Origin: Cryptomeria japonica
Taxonomy: Eukaryota; Streptophyta; Pinopsida; Cupressales; Cupressaceae
DNA length: 64,000 bases
Direction of reading: 5' to 3'
NCBI RefSeq assembly: GCF_030272615.1
Contig: NC_081410.1
Coordinates: 187,638,119 to 187,702,118, forward strand
The position numbers were made by a program, and so were the translations under genes. Below are positions 57,401-64,000 of this stretch, one piece after another (within the stretch, counting starts at the first letter, position 1; the number at the start of each line of letters is the position of its first letter). Under the pieces are notes generated by a model, which had not been told where the DNA came from, made no database searches, and saw only the letters and a list, made by a program, of their open reading frames with translations.

Positions 57401-58174
57401 TGCCTTAGTGGAACCTCCTTTAGGCATTGCAAATTGTTTTTGCATGGGTTTTGCAACATGCTCAATAAATCTATATTTAGCAGGTGGACTAGCAAAATGG
57501 ATAATATATAACATTTCAAGGAGGCTTGCACCCAATTCCCTTTTGCTATCCAATCCAAGGCAAAATACTAACATTGAGAAAGTCACATAAGCCCATGATT
57601 TAATAATTTAAATATCATAAGGAGGCCTATAATCCTATTGGAGTTTGATGCCTTCATGTTTTATTTTTTTGAGAAATTCATTTTTTTAATGCTGAGTGAT
57701 TCCTTCATACTGACTAGCCAGACTTTCAAGGTCAATAGGGATTACTCCAAAAAATTGTGGTGTCAGTAAACCATAACAATTGACCAAGTCCTTCTACAAT
57801 AGTGTGTAACACTACTTACTGGTTGTCTTTCCTAATGATTGTTTTTTCATTGTCATTATAATTCTAGGCTCAAGCCATTATAAATTTTGGGCAAGGGAGT
57901 TTAGTGGCTTGCCCACTTTTATCAAAAAAAAAAAAAAAAAATTTGGGCAAGGGAAGACATCATGCTACATCATGCAACCCAATCCACTAATCCATGATGC
58001 CCCCCAACTAGGGTTTTTTGGCGGATGTACCTTCATGATGCCCTTACTCTGAGATGAATATCTAAGTATTGATGTAAGATAACCATCAATTACAGGATCA
58101 TAAATATCATGGTACTCATTAGCTAAAGTTGGGGTTTTAGTTAGCTCGACATAGTTTAATTTTTTGCCTTGCAT
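54401..58174 (-). pseudogene. Unrecognised large coding remnant, minus strand
   Basis: Minus-strand frames follow in order: 58174-57965, 57586-57362, 57343-56636 (235 codons fully open), 56620-56315, 56163-55954 and 55783-55517, then a stop-ridden coiled-coil reading to about 54400. The longest has PIPRFPSSCRNHIQLGFQIQ and PLLPFSCGGFTIDRKAF. An acidic stretch (DSDDEDVDDDYE) and long heptad-rich Lys/Glu regions follow. The block CLGLDSKRELGASLLEMLYI with KAFKFTTYLCYLFL (57586-57362) resembles in spacing the VIGYQMFSASRIN...FKFRQLLVGLFFYF block of ORF2 in A and B. So a distant relation to that protein is possible, at low confidence. It was hit by a tiny LINE insertion at 57899. Confidence 0.4.
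57899..57941 (+). mobile_element. Extremely short LINE 3'-end insertion (25 bp plus poly(A))
   Basis: GTTTAGTGGCTTGCCCAC continues to TTTTATC and is followed by 18 A. TTTGGGCAAGGGA occurs directly before (57886-57898) and after (57942-57954), a perfect 13-bp target duplication. The end CCACTTTTATC plus A-run equals the 3' terminus of the LINE at 4.1 kb, so it is a severely 5'-truncated copy of that LINE lineage. Confidence 0.85.
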
Positions 58175-58454
58175 ATTCTTCTTAGGGTTACTACTATTGT
58201 TTGTGGTACAAATGCTTGTAGACAGACAACCCTGAACCTTAAGAAATTACAATTATAAACTGTCTGGAAAGTTTGCACCTTACCCGTAATTTGAATAGTC
58301 GAAGAGGAAATTTGAAAACCAGGTCTACTAAGAAGAAATAGAAAACCCTACTCTCGAGTGTCAAGTCCCCACTCTGTTGATTCAAGAAACAAATGTGTTC
58401 ATGATAAAAAAATGATCATCAACACTAGGAAATATTATACTTTATATTTAGTTT

Positions 58455-58790
58455 TACACATGTCGGGCTATTATTCTGATGTAATGATACCCATGTCACA
58501 CGTGTAGTGATGAATACTTGCCTTTTTCCTTTTTAGTAATGTAATTTAATTATTGAATAGCATAGTAAAAAAATATTATATTTATTTATGACATTAAATT
58601 AAAATAATAATTATATTTACACATGTCAATCAATTATTTATGTAATGATACCCATGTTACATGTAGTGACAAATACTTGCCTTTTTATCTTTTTAGTATT
58701 ACTATTATAATTTAAATATTGAATATCATAGTAAAATATATTATATTTATTTTTGGTGTTAAATAATAATTATATTTACACATGTCAGGA
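58455..58790. repeat. Tandem repeat, period about 160 bp
   Basis: TACACATGTC starts at 58455, 58618 and 58777. The two complete units share TAATGATACCCATGT and AATACTTGCCTTTTT. They are AT-rich and non-coding. Confidence 0.75.
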
Positions 58791-60245
58791 AATTAATCTC
58801 TTCGTCAAAGAGAACCCACAAATATTATTACACATTGACAAGATCTTTGTAAAGACAAATAACAAAACCCTTAATATTGATATTCATGTAAGGAAAAGAA
58901 TACATTATGGAGATAATTTCTATAGAAGTATTGATGATAGATCATAAAATAATTATGAATACAAATTTCCTCTTTTATTTTGACATGTTTTTGTTTTATA
59001 CACATGGGAAAAAAATCTTCCCAGAATAGAACTTGAAAGTTGAAACAAAAAAGACAAAACAAATAGACTGTGGGCCAAAGGCTCAAAACCCTTGACGAAT
59101 CACCAAAATGGAGAATTAAAACTATTGGAAGTCCAACCACTTGAGTCATGCCACCATCACATTACTAAATGACCTTGAAGATGCAAAACTAACTTAAAAA
59201 ACTAGTAGAGAAGAACAACAAACTAGTAGAGGAGCTCCACAAAGTTAGAGAAGCTCCACAAAGATAGAGGAGATTCACAAGACTAGTAAAGCTATAGGAT
59301 GAGCTCATCAAGAAATTTTTTAATGAGAACAAGGATTCCATCTCAAGCAAAGAATTTGAATTTAACAGGCTCTTTTCTAGTGTCAATTATCCCCTTCCCT
59401 CATTGTTCGTGTCTCCTCTTCCCTTGCCTCTCAGTCATCAAATGATGAAGTGATGATGATTGGTATCTTTTGAATGGACTTTTGCCATTGTAGCTTCCTT
59501 TAATATCCCTTTAGATACAAGGCAATTCACTATAGTATTGTCCACCCAATGTCATAGAATTTACATCTTGTGCATACACAACCCATACCTGCATATGAGC
59601 GCTCCATTTCTGAAATCATTCTTGAACAAGCACAGAGAGGGATAATTGAAATACCGCTCAACCAATCTATTTATTATGAATTTTGGGAAAAACATAAAAT
59701 TCAAAACCTCTAAAAATAGCCAAGGCAATTGTATTTTACATGTAAAAGTTTTTTTTTTGCCTTTATAATCACTTAACCGCCAATTCAGTTTTCTTCAATG
59801 AATCCATTATACGTACCCATGAAGCTTTTCATGCCACCATTTTGATTTCCTTGCGTTTGCACCACAATTTTTTCTAATTTTCCTATGTGGAGGTGATCTT
59901 GTGTGAACAATTTGCTACGATCTTCTTGGTTTCTAGTCATAAAATTCACACAAATGGAAAAAGTCATTAAGAATTAGCAGTTTATAAAAAAGCCTACAAA
60001 AATGAAAAAAGTCATTTTCATTACACAAACTCTCTGGAATATAGTGTCATGTTCTTGAAACTCAATGCATTTAGCATTAATATTGATGAGATGTTGATTG
60101 TACTTTACTGATCTTGTTGGTGTTTTTTCGAGTGTGAATTTTGACATTTTAGATCTTCAAGGATTTAAAGACATCACATCCAATATATTTTTGATACAAA
60201 ACCACCACCTTCATGTAATGCTCGATGTATTTTTAGTTGGAATGA
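58791..60245. other. AT-rich sequence with one coiled-coil-like fragment
   Basis: Around 59190-59300 a plus-strand reading gives KKLVEKNNKLVEELHKV with near-repeats of CTCCACAAAG, possibly a leftover of the coiled-coil genes nearby. Otherwise I see nothing supportable. Confidence 0.35.
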
Positions 60246-60735
60246 ACTGATATTGGGAGAAAACTAAGAGTGGGGCGTAAATCAGTTTTCTCACAAGTAC
60301 ACTAGTTAATGCAAATTATAAGATTTCTACTAGAGTACAACACAATGAAAGATAAAAAATGAAAGCATAGTACACATGACACCAATATTTTGACGTGGAA
60401 AATATGGTAAAGGGAAAAACCAGGGTGGGAAACCCTACCCATAATTAGATAATACTTCTACAATAGTATGTGAAATAATTACAATGAGGATTGCACTTGC
60501 AATCAGGCCAATAGCCTAGAGCTCATTGCTCATCAAAAAAAGAGAAGTCTCACTAACTTACAAAACATAAGAATACAATCCAAAGAAAATTAATTGTGAA
60601 AGTAGCATCTACTAATTCTTGATACAGTTCTAGTTAAGTACAGATGTTTGCCCTGCAACACCAAAACCTTTTGAACCCTTCATTGAAAGATATGACTTTA
60701 TTTGCACATAAGCCACTCTCTGATAATGCTGACAT
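60246..60735 (-). repeat. Copia LTR fragment H, truncated by element E
   Basis: On the minus strand it contains decayed forms of both shared LTR boxes: CTGATTTACGCCCCACTCTTAG (the GATTCACCC box, near 60262-60290) and GGTTTTTCCC with CCACGTCAAAATATTGGTG (about 60380-60425). It is related to, but different from, the LTR of E, which starts abruptly at 60736. Confidence 0.65.
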
Positions 60736-62040
60736 TGTTAGGATAACCGGTGAACAACTAACAAGGGGGGGTGAATCAGTTTTTAATAGTTTATAACATT
60801 TAATCCACAACACAACCTTAAACTAGAGCACATAAATATTTAAATACCGATAAAGCATAAACAAATGCCGATAGACATAGATACAGGTAAACAATGTAAA
60901 TCAACAATTTAATAGATAATCAATGCAAAGCAACCATACCACATAACACCATGATTTGTACGTAAAAAAAAAAGAAACGGAAAAACCACGGTGTGAAGCC
61001 TACCCACAATTAGATGATACTTCTATAGAAAGTATGTGATACAATGAGGGGCCTGCACATGCAGGAAGGCACACTGCCTAGAGTGTACTGCTCATTACAA
61101 AAGAGTCTCACTAACTATAGAGGTTAAAAAAACCTCAAGATATTTGGACAACAATCCATAATAATGAACTGCCAGAAATAGCATCTACCATGCTTGATTA
61201 CAGTCTCGGTTAAGCTCAATACTGGAGGCATTCAACCTCTTCCTTAATCCCAATATGAACCTTAATGATTGACCTAATCCTTTTCCTGAATGATATTACA
61301 ATATTCACACATTACATTCCTTTTCCACACCATGCCATAATCTACAATGAGATCTTACATCATTTTATACCAACCCTCAGACCTAATCCAACTAGGTCGG
61401 CCACCTAAAAGATATTACAATAATATCATTACATAAATCCATTTTACAATGATATGCCATGTTGGCTTAAAACCAAAACAACAATTACAAATCCATAAAT
61501 CATCCCGAAATATCCTGGTAATGTATAGAGTACACATTATCATGATATCGATCCATAACCTAGATAGGGACTAGACCTATTCTGGGTCCACCATGCTAAA
61601 GCAATGTCTTTAAGCAATTGAAGCATGATCAAAGAACATCTTCAGCATCTTGAAATCCATTTAGAAGATGCACCAACACCACTTATGCATTTTGTCAAGA
61701 TTCCTTAGTGAAAGCTCTGCTGGTAAAACCTTAAACCAATGTCGGTAAGGGTTTACAAGAATGTATGATAGCATCTAATTACCAAGTCAATACTAATTGA
61801 CCAAAACATGTTGCAAGAACATGTAGCACATAGAATCAAACATACTCCATTGATCTAAACATGCTAAAAGTGTCCAACAGATAATCTCTTATAACACTAG
61901 ATCTTCTACCGGTAACCAAAACCTATCTATTGGCAAGCTTCCATAACAGCTAATGTCGGTAACCAACTATAACAGCTAGTGTTGAGATCAATGAAAAAAC
62001 ATCAATGGAACACATAATTAATTCATATATAATGCCAACA
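60736..62040 (-). repeat. 3' LTR of element E
   Basis: It is 1305 bp, with plus-strand ends TGTTAGGATAACC and ATGCCAACA. It carries the complement of the GATTCACCC box at about 60761-60780 and of the GGTTTTTCC box near 60965-60995. The 5' partner is outside the window, so the ends rest on motifs, the adjoining purine tract and the break in H. Confidence 0.8.
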
Positions 62041-62240
62041 ATCTCCCCCTTTGGCATTGATGGCAACACTAGATGTGAAAAACATCTAAGTACCAAGAAG
62101 TGTCAAATAGGTCTCCCCCTATGGAAGACAACCAACATCAATATCTCTCCCCCTTTGACATCAATGCTAGAAATCTAACAAAAATATCAAAGCAATAATG
62201 TAAACCTTAGAATCACAAAGATGAGTACTCCCCCAAAGTA
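62041..62240 (-). promoter_or_regulatory. Multiple polypurine tracts of element E
   Basis: On the complement strand, purine tracts lie at 62041-62054, about 62112-62121, about 62147-62158 and about 62227-62238, each with GGGGGAG. The first adjoins the 3' LTR. Confidence 0.85.
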
Positions 62241-62409
62241 GTAGCACCACTCATTAGTGCTGGAATGAATAATATCTATGATAAAGCGTGTCGGACTGAT
62301 GACAAAACTCCATCAATCAAGTCTTTGTCTGAGGGACAGAAACCCCTAACCTATCTCTCAAATACTCAAATGATTCCTTAGACAACAATTTAGTGAATAT
62401 ATTTGCAAT

Positions 62410-64000
62410 CTATTCTTTAGTTTTCACATAAACCAATTTGACTTCCTTTCCTTCTACCTTGTCCTTCAGAAAGTTGTAATTAATTGATATATGCTTAGTC
62501 TTAGAGTGAAAGATTAGATTTTTAGACATGTCAATAACTGCAGAGTTATCATAGTAGATAACTATTGGTTCACTACAATTTACCCTAATATCCTTCAACA
62601 TTTGCTTCATCCATAGGACTTGAGTGTAATTAGTTATTGATGCAACATACTCAGCTTTTGTAGTAGATAAAGAAATGCCCAACTATTTTTTTGCTAATCC
62701 ATGAAACCAGTTTCTTTCTAAGAAAGAAATCTCCACTAGAAGTGTTCTTCCTATCATGAGTATCTCCTGCCCAATGTGAGTTAGTATATGTACATAAAGT
62801 GAAATCATCATTTTTAGAATACCATAAGCCATATTTTGTTGCTCCTTGCAAATACCGGAATATCCTCTTTAATGCACATTCATGATTTTCTTTAGGATTA
62901 CTTTGATATCTTGAAACAATACTTACTGCATTCATTATATCAGGTCGAGTCTAGTTAGATATAACAGACCACCAATAATAAACTTATACCTAGTCGGATT
63001 TACCCATGTAGAAGTGTCCTTGATAGATAATTTCTCACTTTTCACCATAGGAGTACTTACTAGTTTGGAATTATCCATACCAAACTTCTTCAACAATTCC
63101 ATTAGATACTTAGTTTGACAGATAAAAATGCCTTTCTCAGTTTGAGTAATCTGCAAACCTAAGAAAAATTTCATCTCACCAATCATGGACATTTCAAATT
63201 CATTCTTCATATTGTTAGCAAATTCCATGCATAATTTATCTTCTCCTCCAAAAATTATATCATCAACAAATACTTCAATAATTAGAATATCATCATTAGT
63301 GATCTTATAGTATAAATTACTATCAACACTTCCTTTAGTAAAACCAAGCTTCAAAAGATATTTGTCCAACATTGCATACCAAGCTCTAGGAGCTTGTTTC
63401 AAACCATATCTATATCATTTGTCAGTGAAAATCCATCAGGCTTCTCAATGTATACTTCTTCCTCAAGTTCACCATTCAAAAATGCACATTTAACATCCAT
63501 TTGGTAAACCTTATAGTTCTTATAAGCTGCATAGGCAAGAAATATTCTAATAGCTTCAATTCTAGCTACAGGTGAAAATGTGTCACTATAATTAATTCCT
63601 TCCATATTAGAATATCCTTTACGAACCAATCTAGTCTTGTTTCTTACAACTTTACCATCCTCATTTATTTTATTTCTAAAAACCTATTTAGTTCCAATAA
63701 CATTCTTATTTCTAGGCCGGGGAACTAAAGTCCAAGTTTCATTCTTCTCTGTCAGATCTAATTCATCTTCCATAGCCTTTAACCAATGTTTATCCTTACA
63801 AGCTTCAATAATAGTTAATGGTTCAATTTGAGAAATGAGACATACCTATTCATTAGCCAGTTCCTTCTAGTCATAACTCCCTTGTTCCTATCTCCAATGA
63901 TTTGATCTTTAGAATGATTTAATCTTACATACCTTGGTGTCTTCTGAACTTCAGGTACACTACTCTAATCATCAATCACAATTGAGTTTTCTGATTGTGT
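62410..64000 (-). pseudogene. Element E pol: reverse transcriptase and RNase H (partial, frameshifted)
   Basis: Reading from the window edge downward: RT begins near VCLISQIEP and AMEDELDLTEKNETWTLVPR (about 63830-63700). It has [19 protein letters not shown] with the first catalytic Asp (about 63500). A small deletion near 63405-63420 removes about nine codons before [30 protein letters not shown] (about 63260) keeps both Asp. RNase H starts at 62935 with a frame change; CTYTNSHWAGD has Asn where the catalytic Asp is expected. The end KHISINYNFLKDKV with VKLVYVKTKE reads to 62410. At least three frame changes and several stops. Integrase, protease and Gag should lie beyond 64000. Confidence 0.9.

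Larger units (their letters stand above)
60736..64000 (-). mobile_element. Element E: Sirevirus-like Copia retrotransposon, 3' part only
   Basis: Minus-strand element whose 3' LTR (60736-62040), purine tracts and RNase H-RT region lie in the window; the 5' portion continues beyond 64000. The expected left target copy is GACAT (60731-60735). Pol is closest in wording to element D. Confidence 0.88.

Noticed and set aside
1-64000. CRISPR arrays, operons, ribosome-binding sites or prokaryotic elements
   Set aside because: All repeats found are LTRs, tandem duplications or microsatellites, and all recognisable proteins are plant transposon proteins.

Overview
This window looks like an intergenic stretch of a large, repeat-dominated seed-plant genome. 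I see no intact host gene, no tRNA or rRNA gene and nothing prokaryotic. What I can read is plant transposable elements, mostly LTR retrotransposons, nested in one another and decayed largely by transition mutations (C to T or G to A), as expected for methylated plant repeats. A gymnosperm or another giant-genome plant is plausible; this is an inference from repeat density and style, not from a marker gene.

Layout. (1) 1-9979: poorly coding sequence that I interpret as the 3' end of a Ty3-type element. Its long LTR (2075-4106 plus 8172-9979) is split by a 5'-truncated L1-type LINE on the minus strand (4107-8171). (2) 9980-28324: a minus-strand Copia element (F; gag and 5' LTR) whose LTR was hit by a 16-kb plus-strand element A (11528-27575, target duplication TGAGG). 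A second element, B (15329-22975, minus strand), sits inside A. (3) 28325-35279: Sirevirus-like Copia element C, with target duplication TTAAT, inserted in the remaining F LTR. (4) 35285-38460: a Ty3 gag-protease remnant carrying a tandem three-LTR TRIM (37811-38258, target duplication GACAC). (5) 39335-48743: a hAT-type transposase pseudogene cut in two by Copia element D (41300-48028). (6) 48744-60245: a 456-bp tandem duplication, two convergent unrecognised pseudogenes, a 25-bp LINE 3'-end insertion and AT-rich tandem repeats. (7) 60246-64000: an LTR fragment broken by Copia element E (minus strand), which runs off the window.

The most interesting system is the pair A and B. Both have complete LTRs, a tRNA-Met-type primer-binding site and a run of several polypurine tracts like those of the Copia elements beside them. 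Between these they show no recognisable protease, integrase, reverse transcriptase or RNase H. Instead each encodes a coiled-coil Gag-like protein with four or five CCHC zinc knuckles, and a second protein of about 1,110 codons in B that I do not recognise. That second protein has two conserved blocks, a basic linker, a Glu/Lys-rich segment and a coiled-coil tail. B landed antisense inside A's copy of the same gene, and removing B restores the reading of A's protein. The simplest model is a non-autonomous, protein-coding LTR family copied by the reverse transcriptase and integrase of Sirevirus-like Copia elements such as C, D and E, which share its PBS, multiple PPTs and two LTR sequence boxes. 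The LTRs of A, B and C also carry arrays of small dyad-symmetric units of unknown function.
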